From positions 186,001-250,000 of the forward strand of contig JAGOMA010000001.1 in assembly GCA_017993775.1 (NCBI GenBank): 64,000 nt of DNA, in the 5' to 3' direction. The notes under the pieces were generated by a model that did not search any database, was not told where the DNA came from, and worked only from the letters and a program-made list of their open reading frames with translations. The position numbers were made by a program, and so were the translations under genes. This DNA comes from Chloroflexota bacterium (GTDB lineage: Bacteria > Chloroflexota > Anaerolineae > Promineifilales > Promineifilaceae). Shown here in pieces: positions 8,251 through 16,991 of the stretch. Positions within the stretch are counted from its first letter, which is position 1; the number at the start of each line of letters is the position of its first letter.

Positions 8251-8266
8251 AGTGAAAATTTTCACT
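8251..8266. promoter_or_regulatory. Perfect 16-bp palindrome in the divergent cytochrome/LysR promoter region
   Basis: AGTGAAAATTTTCACT lies 25 bp before the start of the 12-heme cytochrome gene. Its position in a divergent spacer next to a regulator gene suggests an operator. The regulator that binds it is not known; TTTCACTTAT at 8311-8320 repeats one half-site. Confidence 0.55.
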
Positions 8267-8330
8267 ATCAGTATAAACAAGAGTAGAGGGAAGACAATAG
8301 CCAGACAAGGTTTCACTTATAGGTTTTTCT

Positions 8331-8350
8331 TCTGCTTACCCATAAGCAGA
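8331..8350. promoter_or_regulatory. Inverted repeat, possible LysR-type binding site
   Basis: TCTGCTTA and TAAGCAGA flank a CCCA centre (8-bp perfect arms). A half-site CTGCTTA recurs at 8367-8373. LysR-type regulators bind interrupted dyads of this kind upstream of their own and divergent genes. It lies 97 bp before the LysR start. Confidence 0.5.
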
Positions 8351-8446
8351 ACCAATGGGTGGGCTACTGCTTACTATTGAGTTCCTAATCCTTTTTGTTA
8401 CAATATTCACAAACGGAGCCTTAAAGAAGAGCTTTGGAGGCAAAAA

Positions 8447-9388
8447 ATGCTGGATGCGCACCAATTAAATGTATTTTTAGAAGCGGCTGACGCCCTGAGT
8501 TTTACCCAGGCAGCGCAGCGGCTACACATGACACAGCCGAGTGTAAGCCAGCATATACAGACACTGGAGCAGCATTTTGGCGTCCCGTTGTTTAATCGGG
8601 TGGGGCGGTACATAGAATTAACGGATGCCGGGCAAGCATTGCTGCCGTTGGCCAGAGAATTGGTTACGCGTTCGGTGCATATCGAAGAGACGATGAAATC
8701 ATTGGAAGGCGAGGTGTATGGGCATTTGTTGGTTGGGTGCAGCACGACGCCGGGAAAATATGTTTTGCCGAGCTTGTTGGCCAATTTCCACCGCCGTTAC
8801 CCCAAGGTGCGGGTTTCTTGCCATGTGGCGTCGCAAGATCACGCCTTGCAGATGGTATGTGATGGCGAGGTGCATTTCGCCTTGGCGAGTGTGCCGCACA
8901 TGGTGTGTAAAGATGTGGAGTTTCGCCAATTTATGACCGATGAGGTCATTTTGTTGGCGCCACTAGGCCATCCGTGGGCTAATCGGGGAGAAATTGAGCC
9001 GGAAGAGCTGCTGGAAGCGGAATTTATTCTGCGGGAAGAGAGTTCTGGCACGTATACGGCCGTGCGTGAAGCCCTGTCTGGCGTCGGCATCGATATTGAG
9101 CAGTTGGATACGATTTTGGTTTTGGGCAATGCGGAAGCCATTGCTCTGGCTGTGCAAGAAGGGTTGGGGCTGGGCTTTGTTTCCAGCATCGTTTACACGC
9201 GGTTGGTGCAGGACAGCGTTGCCCCCATCAAAGTGCGCGGATTGTCCATCCAACGCGAAATTTACCTGGGTTGTCACACTCGGCGACCACCAACGCTGGC
9301 TCAGGCGGCCTTCTGGGCGCTCATTGGAGACAACTACGAACTCAATGTACTTGGCCTGGAAGCGAACCAACAGAGAGATAACGAGTAA
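8447..9388 (+). CDS. LysR family transcriptional regulator
   Basis: A 313-residue LysR-type regulator. The N-terminal winged helix-turn-helix is clear (residues about 17-40, FTQAAQRLHMTQPSVSQHIQ), followed by a periplasmic-binding-like effector domain in which TTPGKYVLPSLLANFHRRYP is typical of the family. GGAGG is 7 bases before the ATG. It diverges from the 12-heme cytochrome and its stop is only 13 bp before the 8-heme cytochrome start, so it is probably co-transcribed with and controls both sides of the cytochrome cluster. The family regulates sulfur, nitrogen and carbon assimilation genes; the effector here cannot be told. Confidence 0.93.
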   Translation: MLDAHQLNVFLEAADALSFTQAAQRLHMTQPSVSQHIQTLEQHFGVPLFNRVGRYIELTDAGQALLPLARELVTRSVHIEETMKSLEGEVYGHLLVGCSTTPGKYVLPSLLANFHRRYPKVRVSCHVASQDHALQMVCDGEVHFALASVPHMVCKDVEFRQFMTDEVILLAPLGHPWANRGEIEPEELLEAEFILREESSGTYTAVREALSGVGIDIEQLDTILVLGNAEAIALAVQEGLGLGFVSSIVYTRLVQDSVAPIKVRGLSIQREIYLGCHTRRPPTLAQAAFWALIGDNYELNVLGLEANQQRDNE

Positions 9389-9401
9389 AAGAGGCAGAAT
9401 T

Positions 9402-10430
9402 ATGAGATGTTTGCGACTTTCTATCAACTGGTCGCTGTTAAGCGGGGTTTTGGTAGGCTTGCTGGGTATGGTTATGACCGTTCACTTGGCTTCGGCCGCG
9501 CCCATGCAGCAAGAGGGTAATGGCGAGGTCATCGAAGAGCATGAGACGCAGAAGGCGTGTCAGGAATGTCATTTGGATGTAAAAAGCCATTGGCAAGACA
9601 GCCCGCACGCCCATGCGTTTGATGATCCTTATTTTCAGCAACAGTGGGTTGGTTTGGGGCAGCCAGGCGAGTGTTTGTCCTGTCATACCACCAATTACCA
9701 GCCGGCAAACGGTCAATATGACGCCGAGGGTATCGCCTGCGAGGCGTGCCACGGAGAAGTGACTGGCGAGCACCCACCCGAAGTAGTTTCTATCAAAGCC
9801 GATACCGAATATTGCGGCACGTGCCATACCACCACATTGGGCGAGTGGCACCAGACAAGCCATGCAACGGCCGAAATCGGTTGTATGGATTGCCATGATC
9901 CCCACAGCCAGCAGCCATTGTTTGATGTGGCCGATGATTTGTGCATCAACTGTCACAAAGACTCCATGGAAGCGTATTTAGAAGATTTGCATGTGCAACA
10001 AGGGATTGGGTGCGTAGATTGCCATGCGCTGGTGGTGCCGCCGGATGAAATTCCGGTCGATGGCATTGTGCCAACGGGTCATGCCTTTAGCATTACGCCG
10101 GCAACTTGCGTGGCCTGCCACACGGACGCTTTACACGCGGGATTCCATTTGCCCGGTTATGAAGATGGAGCCAAAGCGGCCGCCAACGGAGATGAACCGG
10201 CGCCGGTTCTGCTGCAAGCTGCGGAAGCTCCTCAACAAGAGGGAATGCTGACGCACGATCAGCAAATCCAGGCGTTGGAAACGGCGCTTGCCAGCCAGAA
10301 TGTCACGCTGATCTTTCAGGGTGGGCTGGTTGGGCTGGCCCTGGGCGGCACTACGGCCTGGTTTGTGTCGCAAAATATTCGGGCGCGTGAATTGGAGAAG
10401 AAAAATGACGACGACAAACCAGAAGAATAA
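9402..10430 (+). CDS. 8-heme cytochrome c with C-terminal membrane anchor
   Basis: A 342-residue exported protein. The signal peptide is residues 1-32 (hydrophobic GVLVGLLGMVMTVHLASAA). Eight heme sites follow in order: CQECH, CLSCH, CEACH, CGTCH, CMDCH, CINCH, CVDCH, CVACH. A hydrophobic segment near residues 305-328 (LIFQGGLVGLALGGTTAWFV) and a positive tail anchor it to the membrane. The ATG at 9402 is chosen because GAGG lies 8 bases before it and the signal peptide starts there, although the frame is open much further upstream over the lysR gene. Its 3' end overlaps the ferredoxin gene by 26 bp. With the next two genes it forms a cytochrome-NrfC-NrfD unit, known from several membrane quinol-linked complexes. 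Confidence 0.92.
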   Translation: MRCLRLSINWSLLSGVLVGLLGMVMTVHLASAAPMQQEGNGEVIEEHETQKACQECHLDVKSHWQDSPHAHAFDDPYFQQQWVGLGQPGECLSCHTTNYQPANGQYDAEGIACEACHGEVTGEHPPEVVSIKADTEYCGTCHTTTLGEWHQTSHATAEIGCMDCHDPHSQQPLFDVADDLCINCHKDSMEAYLEDLHVQQGIGCVDCHALVVPPDEIPVDGIVPTGHAFSITPATCVACHTDALHAGFHLPGYEDGAKAAANGDEPAPVLLQAAEAPQQEGMLTHDQQIQALETALASQNVTLIFQGGLVGLALGGTTAWFVSQNIRARELEKKNDDDKPEE

Positions 10431-11226
10431 GACGTCGCCAATGTTAACCCGGCGTGATGTATTAAAAATTGCGGGAGCAACGGGCGGGGCGATTCTCCTG
10501 TCGCGGGCGTTTACGTCTGGCCCACTTTCAGCCGATTCAATTTCAGGTTTGGCGCGTACAACTCATGCCAGTGCGGCGCATGAGTGGCATATGGGCATTG
10601 ATTTGGAAAAGTGCATTGGCTGCCAGTACTGTTTGTGGGCTTGCCAGGCAACGAATGACGTGCCGGATGATGAGATGCGTTGGAATGTAGGGTTTCCAGA
10701 GCGGACCGAAAATGGCACGGATTTTTTCATGACACGGCCGTGTCTCCATTGCCAGGAAGCGCCCTGCACCAAAGTTTGCCCGGTCGGCGCGACCTGGGTG
10801 CGTGAAGATGGCATTGTGGCCATGGATTACGATCGGTGTATTGGCTGTCGATACTGTGAGGTGGCTTGCCCGTACGACGTACGGCGGTTTAATTGGGATG
10901 TGGCTACCGCTGAAAATCCTTACCAGCCTACTTGGGGAGAGCCAGAAATAGCGCGACGGCCGCGTGGCGTGGTGGAAAAGTGTACCTTCTGCGTGCATCG
11001 GATCGATCGGGGGCTTGAACAGGGCTTAACCCCGGGGGTCGATCCGCAGGCAACGCCAGCCTGCGTGAACGTATGCCCGGTAGGCGCGCGTGTTTTTGGC
11101 GATGTGCGCGATCCGCAAAGCCCGATCACCCAATTCCTGGCCGAACATGACACCTTCCGTTTACGGGAAGATTTTGGCACCGAGCCAAAGGTGCATTACG
11201 TGCGCCCGGCTAAGGAGGAGATATAA
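10405..11226 (+). CDS. Tat-exported four-cluster ferredoxin subunit (NrfC/DmsB-like)
   Basis: A 273-residue iron-sulfur subunit. The N-terminus has a twin-arginine signal (LTRRDVLKIAGATGG). Four cysteine groups for four [4Fe-4S] clusters follow: CIGCQYCLWACQ, CLHCQEAPCTKVCP, CIGCRYCEVACP and CTFCVHR with a later CVNVCP. In NrfC, DmsB and PsrB relatives this subunit carries electrons between a membrane quinol site and an exported catalytic or cytochrome subunit. The start at 10405 has GGAG 9 bases upstream; a second ATG at 10441 lacks a good site. It overlaps the preceding cytochrome and is followed 1 bp later by the nrfD-like gene. No molybdopterin catalytic subunit is present in the cluster, so the partner is probably the multiheme protein. 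Confidence 0.93.
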   Translation: MTTTNQKNKTSPMLTRRDVLKIAGATGGAILLSRAFTSGPLSADSISGLARTTHASAAHEWHMGIDLEKCIGCQYCLWACQATNDVPDDEMRWNVGFPERTENGTDFFMTRPCLHCQEAPCTKVCPVGATWVREDGIVAMDYDRCIGCRYCEVACPYDVRRFNWDVATAENPYQPTWGEPEIARRPRGVVEKCTFCVHRIDRGLEQGLTPGVDPQATPACVNVCPVGARVFGDVRDPQSPITQFLAEHDTFRLREDFGTEPKVHYVRPAKEEI

Positions 11227-11227
11227 G

Positions 11228-12445
11228 ATGGCTGCGGGTCAGGTAGCTATGCAAAAACCCAGTCGTTGGCCGATGCGTCTATGGTATCTTACTCTAGGCG
11301 TCATGTTATTGGTGGGAGTGTATGGCATGTTCCAAACCTTGTGGTTTGGTCTGTCGGTGACAAACCTGACCGATCAGGTGCCGTGGGGGTTGTGGATTAC
11401 ATTAGATTTGTCGGCGATTGCTTTGGGGGCTGGGGCGTTTACGTTTTCGGCCGTGGTGTATCTGTTTCGTTTGAAGCGATTTGAGCCAGTGGCGCGGGTG
11501 GCAGTCTTTGTTGGATTTTTGGGATATTCGTCGGCGATGTTGGCGTTGGCCATGGACATCGGCCGGCCGGATCGGTTTTATCACCCACTGATTTATTGGA
11601 ATGTCCATTCGGTGCTTTGGGAGATCACGCTGTGCGTGATTTTGTACTCAACGGTACTGATTATTGAGTTTGTGCCAATTGTGTTGGAGAGCCGATTTTT
11701 TGACGGCCGTTATCGGGCGCGGGCATTTGGCCATATGCTGCACAAACTGACACCCGTTATGGCGGCTATTGGTTTAGGACTATCCCTGCTGCACCAATCA
11801 TCTCTGGGGGCAACATATGGGGTGCTGTCGGGGCGCGAAATTTGGTTCAAGCCATCCATGCCGGTCTTGTTTATTCTATCGGCGATAGCCGGCGGGGTTT
11901 CTTTGACCTTGTTGGTTACGCTTGTGGTGAGCAAACTGTCGGGGCGCGAGCTAATCGACAAATTTTTGCGCCGTGATATTGCCCGTTTGGCGGCATTTGC
12001 CCTGCTGGCATATCTCTATCTGAAAATGTGGGATTGGGCGGCCACGTCTTATTACAGCCATGCGCCGGGAACGGCCGATGCGCTACTTCGCCTGCAAGCG
12101 ACAACACCATATACGCAATCGTTTTGGATCATCGAAGTTTTTCTGGGAATTTTGGTTCCGGTGGTTATTTTGTTGAATCGGCCGCTGCGCCGGCAAACCG
12201 GACTGTTGATTTTGGCGTTGGTTTTGGTCATTGTCGGTGTGGTTGTAAATCGTTGGAACGTAACGTTGTCTGGTCTGACAGTTCCGCCGCAGTGGTCGCC
12301 GGGAGTTTTAGGCAACGTGGTTGCGACGCCCTATTTTCCATCAATAATTGAAGTGTGCGTTGCGCTAGGGATTTTAGCGTATGCCTTGCTGGCGCTAACC
12401 CTGGGCTTAAAGTATTTACCGTTGTTTAACAAATCTGACGAGTAA
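11228..12445 (+). CDS. NrfD/PsrC-family membrane subunit
   Basis: A 405-residue polytopic protein of the NrfD/polysulfide reductase PsrC family, with about ten membrane helices. The family exchanges electrons with menaquinol or menaquinone and in some complexes moves protons. The DIGRPDRFYHPLIYWNVHS segment near residue 110 and the SLLHQSSLGATYGVL segment near 190 are typical of the family. AAGGAGG is 9-10 bases before the ATG. It is the last gene before a strong terminator, so genes 9402-12445 form one unit, perhaps with lysR. The direction of electron flow (quinol oxidation or quinone reduction) cannot be read from sequence. Confidence 0.93.
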   Translation: MAAGQVAMQKPSRWPMRLWYLTLGVMLLVGVYGMFQTLWFGLSVTNLTDQVPWGLWITLDLSAIALGAGAFTFSAVVYLFRLKRFEPVARVAVFVGFLGYSSAMLALAMDIGRPDRFYHPLIYWNVHSVLWEITLCVILYSTVLIIEFVPIVLESRFFDGRYRARAFGHMLHKLTPVMAAIGLGLSLLHQSSLGATYGVLSGREIWFKPSMPVLFILSAIAGGVSLTLLVTLVVSKLSGRELIDKFLRRDIARLAAFALLAYLYLKMWDWAATSYYSHAPGTADALLRLQATTPYTQSFWIIEVFLGILVPVVILLNRPLRRQTGLLILALVLVIVGVVVNRWNVTLSGLTVPPQWSPGVLGNVVATPYFPSIIEVCVALGILAYALLALTLGLKYLPLFNKSDE

Positions 12446-12472
12446 CCGCTCATTTCCTTCAAAAGAGTAATA

Positions 12473-12507
12473 GACGGCCCGATCTGCCACAGATCGGGCC
12501 GTTTTTG
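12473..12507 (+). terminator. Rho-independent terminator after the nrfD-like gene
   Basis: ACGGCCCGATCTG and CAGATCGGGCCGT form a 13-bp stem with a short CA/CC loop, followed by T5. It lies about 28 bp after the nrfD-like stop. Confidence 0.9.
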
Positions 12508-12650
12508 TGTGGTTGGCGGGCAGGAATTTGGGGGCGGGCGGGGGTGGAACGGCCGTTTTTTCTTCACCCGTCGCCACTCGAGGTCAGCCAACTTTTCCTG
12601 TCGTATAGCAAGAAAAGACTTGTCATTTTCCTGAATATTAGAGTAAGATT

Positions 12651-12760
12651 AACCCCATTGGGGAATCACCCTATTCCTCAATGGGGGATTCTACCCATAC
12701 AAATGGGTAGGATCTTGGGAGTAGTGGGGTTTGTAACCCATTGCACGTGACCTTTGTCAC
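12651..12760. promoter_or_regulatory. Cluster of small dyads upstream of the collagen-stalk cytochrome
   Basis: The gene-free stretch 12508-12891 holds several close dyads: CCCCATTGGGG (12653-12663), a hairpin at 12687-12714 with CTACCCAT / ATGGGTAG arms, and GTGAC-CTTT-GTCAC at 12747-12760, which resembles a CRP/FNR-type half-site pair. They lie 130-240 bp before the start codon, where operators and a promoter for the second cytochrome unit would be expected. No clear -35/-10 pair was assigned. Confidence 0.4.
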
Positions 12761-12891
12761 TAGCAGATGATAGGTTGGCCAATATACTTAACACACATAC
12801 TTCCTCAAAATGGGTTTATGTGAAGATGTTTGTTTAAAGGCAGATTCAGATGCAAAGAATGAGACGATTTTTGAGAACAAGGAAGGGGATC

Positions 12892-14133
12892 ATGCGTAAA
12901 CCATGGGGGTTTGTAGTATTTATTTTAGTACTTTCCTTGCTCGTAGTTGGTTGTGCAGGCGCGAGTGGTGAGCAAGGTCCGATTGGGCCGGAAGGCCCAC
13001 AAGGCCCTCCGGGACCAACAGGTCGCGATGGTCTGCCGGGCGCACCCGGCCCAGCTGGCGCCGATGGTCTCAATTATGAGCCACCGACTTTCATCGGAAG
13101 CGGAGCTTGCGCCGAATGTCATCAGGATTTATTCGAACAGTTTGCCGCCAGTGGCCATAATCACCCATTAACCAAAGTTGTGAATGGTGAAGCGCCAACA
13201 TTCCCCTTTACCAATGTTACGAATCCGCCAGAAGGGTACACCTGGGACGATATTAGTTATGTGGTTGGCGGGTATAACTGGAAAGCTCAGTTCGTTGATA
13301 GCAATGGATACCTGATTACCGGGGAAGCTGTTCAGTTAAACGTGAATGATGGTAATGATTGGGTGGCCTATCATGCTGGCGAGGAAAAGCCGTATGATTG
13401 CGCGACCTGTCATGCGACCGGTTATACACCGAGTGGTAATCAGGATAATTTACCCGGTATTGTCGGGACCTGGGCTTTTGAAGGCGTGCAATGTGAAGAA
13501 TGTCACGGCGCAGGCAGTGCCCATGCCAATCATCCAATGTCTTTTGAGATGAAAGTAGATCGCACGTCTGGTGCTTGCAGTGATTGTCATTCACGAGGCG
13601 CCGGGCAGGAACTGGTGATTGCTGACGGCTTCATTCAGCATCAAGACACCTATGGTGATCTTTTCCAGGGCAAACATGCGGTTATTGATTGTGTTGTTTG
13701 CCATGACCCGCATACTGGTGTCGTCCAGCTCGATAACGCCAAAGAAGCCACCACGCAGACGGCCTGCCAGGACTGCCATTTTGACCAGACGAAGGTGCAG
13801 AACGTTGGTGTTCATACGCGGGTGGGCGTTGATTGTGTAGATTGCCACATGCCATACCTTATTCAAAATGCTGTGGCAAATGCGGTGATGAATACAGGTG
13901 ACGTTCGGACGCACATGGTTTCGATTGCTGCCACCCAAATTACGCAGTTCTCGGAGGATGGCTCGACGGCCAACCCGCAATTGGGTCTGGATTTTACTTG
14001 TAGAGGTTGCCACAACCCAGATGGCAGTGCAACAGTCAAGACAGATGAAGAGTTGTTGACTGCCGCGAATGGATACCATACCTTGCAACCGGCCGAAACT
14101 GAACCTACTCCGGAACCGGCTACGACTAATTGA
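12892..14133 (+). CDS. 8-heme cytochrome c lipoprotein with collagen-like stalk
   Basis: A 413-residue lipoprotein. A signal peptide with lipobox (LLVVGCAG) is followed by about eleven uninterrupted Gly-X-Y triplets (residues about 25-57, such as [13 protein letters not shown]), a collagen-like segment that normally trimerises into a rod. The rest carries eight heme sites (CAECH, CATCH, CEECH, CSDCH, CVVCH, CQDCH, CVDCH, CRGCH). The ATG at 12892 is preferred over 12850 because GGAAGGGG precedes it and it begins the signal peptide. A Thr/Glu/Pro tail ends the protein. The stalk would lift the heme domain off the membrane. It opens the second half of the cytochrome cluster. Confidence 0.9.
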   Translation: MRKPWGFVVFILVLSLLVVGCAGASGEQGPIGPEGPQGPPGPTGRDGLPGAPGPAGADGLNYEPPTFIGSGACAECHQDLFEQFAASGHNHPLTKVVNGEAPTFPFTNVTNPPEGYTWDDISYVVGGYNWKAQFVDSNGYLITGEAVQLNVNDGNDWVAYHAGEEKPYDCATCHATGYTPSGNQDNLPGIVGTWAFEGVQCEECHGAGSAHANHPMSFEMKVDRTSGACSDCHSRGAGQELVIADGFIQHQDTYGDLFQGKHAVIDCVVCHDPHTGVVQLDNAKEATTQTACQDCHFDQTKVQNVGVHTRVGVDCVDCHMPYLIQNAVANAVMNTGDVRTHMVSIAATQITQFSEDGSTANPQLGLDFTCRGCHNPDGSATVKTDEELLTAANGYHTLQPAETEPTPEPATTN

Positions 14134-14266
14134 TGAATCTTCTTTCGAATAGTCAGTCTACAAACATGAATTGGCCGCATCGAATGCGCGGACTCAAAAG
14201 TATGACACAATTTCTATTCTCAGTAACCGGTGATCTACTGGTGATCAAAGATGCAAGGAGGCTTCG

Positions 14267-15958
14267 TTGAAGCAATTTAATCGAGCCTGTCGATTTGCTC
14301 TTGGCACAGGCGGCATCTGGGTTTTATTTCTGATTCTGGGCGGGTTGTTGGCGTTATCATCAACGCAAACGTACGCTGCGGCTGACTCGCCAGAACAGGT
14401 CATTCTTGGATCCTCGGTGGAAAACCAGGCAGCCTCTCTTCTCCCGCTATCTTTTCAAGAACCGGGCACGAACAGCCACCCGGCGACGGATTTTGCGTGT
14501 AAATCTTGTCATAGTGACACAACGGCCGTTATCGAATTCCCTTCTGGCGAGACAGTGTCGGCGCAAGTGGATTTGGCTGTGCTGGCATTGTCGGTACACG
14601 GCAATCAATTAGAAAGCCCGCTGGTCTGTACAGATTGTCACCAAACGATCAATGATTATCAGTTTCCCCATACGCCATTAGACAGCACGGATTTGCGGGC
14701 ATATCAGGTTGCCCAGGCCGCAACATGTGAGCGCTGCCATCAGCAGACACATATCACCAGCCATCCTGGTGATGATGCGGCTATGCCCGTTACCTGCACC
14801 GATTGTCATGGTTCTCATGACGTGCATACCGCAGAAGCGTGGGATTCGGCTGAAGCTGTTGATCGCTGTGTGAATTGTCATGTAAAAGAAGAGGTTGAGC
14901 TAAATCAAGCGGATCAATTATTGCCGCTGATTCGGAGCGGTTTGTTTACCGATGAGCCGAATTCAGATTACTGCCTCGCCTGTCATAGTCAGCCGGACCG
15001 TGTCAAGATTTTCCCCAATGGCGACATGGTATCCCTGACAATTGACAAAGATGCCTTCCACGCATCGGTCCACGGTATGAACAATTCGTGGCAGGCCCTC
15101 GAATGTAACGATTGTCACCAAAATCATATTTTCCCCCACCAACCAACAGAAACAGAAAGCGCCCGCGACTTTACAATTGCCATGAACAGCGCTTGTCAAG
15201 ATTGTCATGTGCAGTTCTTCGATAGAGCGATGGACAGTGTGCATGGAGCCGCGCTGCAAGACGGGAATACAGACGCGGCCGTTTGCACAGATTGCCATGG
15301 CGCGCATGATACACCTGTACCGGGTGTGCCTCGGTCGGCTATTTCGCATACCTGTGAAAAATGCCACAGCACCATATTTAATGAGTACGCAGAAAGTGTG
15401 CATGGCAGCGCGTTGTTGGAAGACGATAATCCTGACGTGCCAACTTGTATCGATTGTCACGGCGTGCATGACATCCATGATCCCACGACAGCTCAAGCGC
15501 GCGAGCGATCACCAGAATTGTGTGCAAAGTGCCATGCTGATTATGAGTTGATGACGAAATATGAGATTTCCACGAACGTGTTTGATTCGTACGTCAGTGA
15601 TTTTCATGGCACGACGGTGATGTTGTTCGAAAATGAGGGTTCCGATGTACCGCCGAATACGGCCGTTTGTTACGACTGTCACGGCGTCCACAATATCAAA
15701 TCACCCAGTGATCCAGACGCCGGTATTCAACAAAACCTGATCGAAACGTGTCGGCAGTGTCATCCAGATGCCCAGCCCAACTTTGCGGGCGCCTGGCTCA
15801 GCCACTATACGCCATCCTTGCAAAATTATCCCGTTATCTTCCTGGTAGACCTTTTCTATAAAATTGTCATTCCACTCACCTTAGGCTTTTTCTCCTTGAT
15901 GGTAGGAACGGATATTTACCGTCGGGTTCGTATGCGGCTTCGGAAAAACAAGGCTTAG
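14267..15958 (+). CDS. 14-heme cytochrome c with C-terminal membrane helix
   Basis: A 563-residue exported cytochrome. The N-terminal signal segment is residues 12-38 (ends TQTYAAAD). Fourteen CxxCH sites follow: CKSCH, CTDCH, CERCH, CTDCH, CVNCH, CLACH, CNDCH, CQDCH, CTDCH, CEKCH, CIDCH, CAKCH, CYDCH and CRQCH. Two repeats of a unit with FPSGE or FPNGD, then SVHG, then C.DCH and FPH, show internal duplication. A membrane helix near residues 525-548 and a basic tail anchor the C-terminus inside. The start is TTG at 14267, with AAGGAGG 5-6 bases upstream. It is followed 63 bp later by a cytochrome b gene, its likely quinol-side partner. Confidence 0.92.
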   Translation: MKQFNRACRFALGTGGIWVLFLILGGLLALSSTQTYAAADSPEQVILGSSVENQAASLLPLSFQEPGTNSHPATDFACKSCHSDTTAVIEFPSGETVSAQVDLAVLALSVHGNQLESPLVCTDCHQTINDYQFPHTPLDSTDLRAYQVAQAATCERCHQQTHITSHPGDDAAMPVTCTDCHGSHDVHTAEAWDSAEAVDRCVNCHVKEEVELNQADQLLPLIRSGLFTDEPNSDYCLACHSQPDRVKIFPNGDMVSLTIDKDAFHASVHGMNNSWQALECNDCHQNHIFPHQPTETESARDFTIAMNSACQDCHVQFFDRAMDSVHGAALQDGNTDAAVCTDCHGAHDTPVPGVPRSAISHTCEKCHSTIFNEYAESVHGSALLEDDNPDVPTCIDCHGVHDIHDPTTAQARERSPELCAKCHADYELMTKYEISTNVFDSYVSDFHGTTVMLFENEGSDVPPNTAVCYDCHGVHNIKSPSDPDAGIQQNLIETCRQCHPDAQPNFAGAWLSHYTPSLQNYPVIFLVDLFYKIVIPLTLGFFSLMVGTDIYRRVRMRLRKNKA

Positions 15959-16021
15959 GACACAGCAGCTCTTAGAAAATGAATTCCTAAGAATCCTAAT
16001 TCTCAGAGTTGAGGACTTATT

Positions 16022-16882
16022 ATGAGCAAACCGAAACAAAAAATGTACCCGCGCTTTCGGGTCATGGCACGAATTGAGCACATTATCTTGTTAACAAGCT
16101 TTACTGTGCTGGCCATTACGGGGCTTCCCCAAAAATATGCTGCCGCTTCATTCTCGCAAAGCATGATTACATTCATGGGTGGTATATCGCAAGTCCGTAT
16201 CATTCATCGTTATGCCGCATTTTTGTTGGTCTTGGGATCCGTTTACCATCTCTTTACGATTGGCTTTCGCTGGTACGTCAAGGGTGAACGGATGCGCATT
16301 CTGCCAGAGCTGCAAGACGGGCGGGACATTATCGACATGCTGCGCTACAACCTGGGTCTGATCCAACATCACCCTAAAATGCCGAAGTTTAATTTTGGCG
16401 AAAAGATAGAATATTGGGCGGTAATCTGGGGCACAGCCATCATGGTCATTACCGGATTTATGTTATGGAATCCCATCGCCGTTACCTCTTATTTGCCCGG
16501 TGAAATAATCCCCGCAGCAAAAACTGCGCATGGCGGTGAAGCGCTTCTGGCTGTGTTATCCATTGTGATCTGGCATTTTTACAATGTGCTGATTAAAACC
16601 CGCAATTTCAGTATGTTTACGGGTAATTTACCCCATGACCAGATGGAAGAGGAACATGCTCTGGAATTAGAGCGCCTGGAGGCCGGCGGCGAGCCTTTTC
16701 CTGGCCTTCATTTGCGGGCAGAGAAAACGCGCAAGCGCATCTATTTCTTCGTGACAGTTGGCGCCGGCATCCTCATTTTCGTGGTACTTGTCTGGTTGTT
16801 TACCTTTGAAGAAACCGCCATTACCACTTTGCCGGCTGTTACCAGAGAAATTTTTGTACCATTGGCAACGGCCGTTCCCTAG
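16022..16882 (+). CDS. b-type cytochrome membrane subunit (formate dehydrogenase gamma-like)
   Basis: A 286-residue membrane protein of the cytochrome b561/FdnI family, which holds two b hemes and connects the quinone pool to periplasmic electron carriers. Four to five hydrophobic segments are visible, with histidines at the expected places: RIEHIILLTSF near residue 19, IHRYAAF near 61, VYHLFTIGF near 76 and SIVIWHFYN near 185. A final helix lies at residues 240-265. GAGG is 7 bases before the ATG. Its position between the 14-heme and 10-heme cytochromes suggests that it feeds or drains them. Confidence 0.9.
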   Translation: MSKPKQKMYPRFRVMARIEHIILLTSFTVLAITGLPQKYAAASFSQSMITFMGGISQVRIIHRYAAFLLVLGSVYHLFTIGFRWYVKGERMRILPELQDGRDIIDMLRYNLGLIQHHPKMPKFNFGEKIEYWAVIWGTAIMVITGFMLWNPIAVTSYLPGEIIPAAKTAHGGEALLAVLSIVIWHFYNVLIKTRNFSMFTGNLPHDQMEEEHALELERLEAGGEPFPGLHLRAEKTRKRIYFFVTVGAGILIFVVLVWLFTFEETAITTLPAVTREIFVPLATAVP

Positions 16883-16991
16883 TTTTTTTGTCGGCGGAAA
16901 TGTTTTGTCACAAAAACATCCTAGCCGATTTATAAGTTTTAGAAGACGAGCTATTTCGCATCGTCAAAATAGACAGAAGAGGAGGTTTTCT

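Noticed and set aside
12850-12891. Upstream ATG for the collagen-stalk cytochrome
   Set aside because: It would add a basic 14-residue extension before the signal peptide; the second ATG has GGAAGGGG just before it and starts a standard lipoprotein signal.
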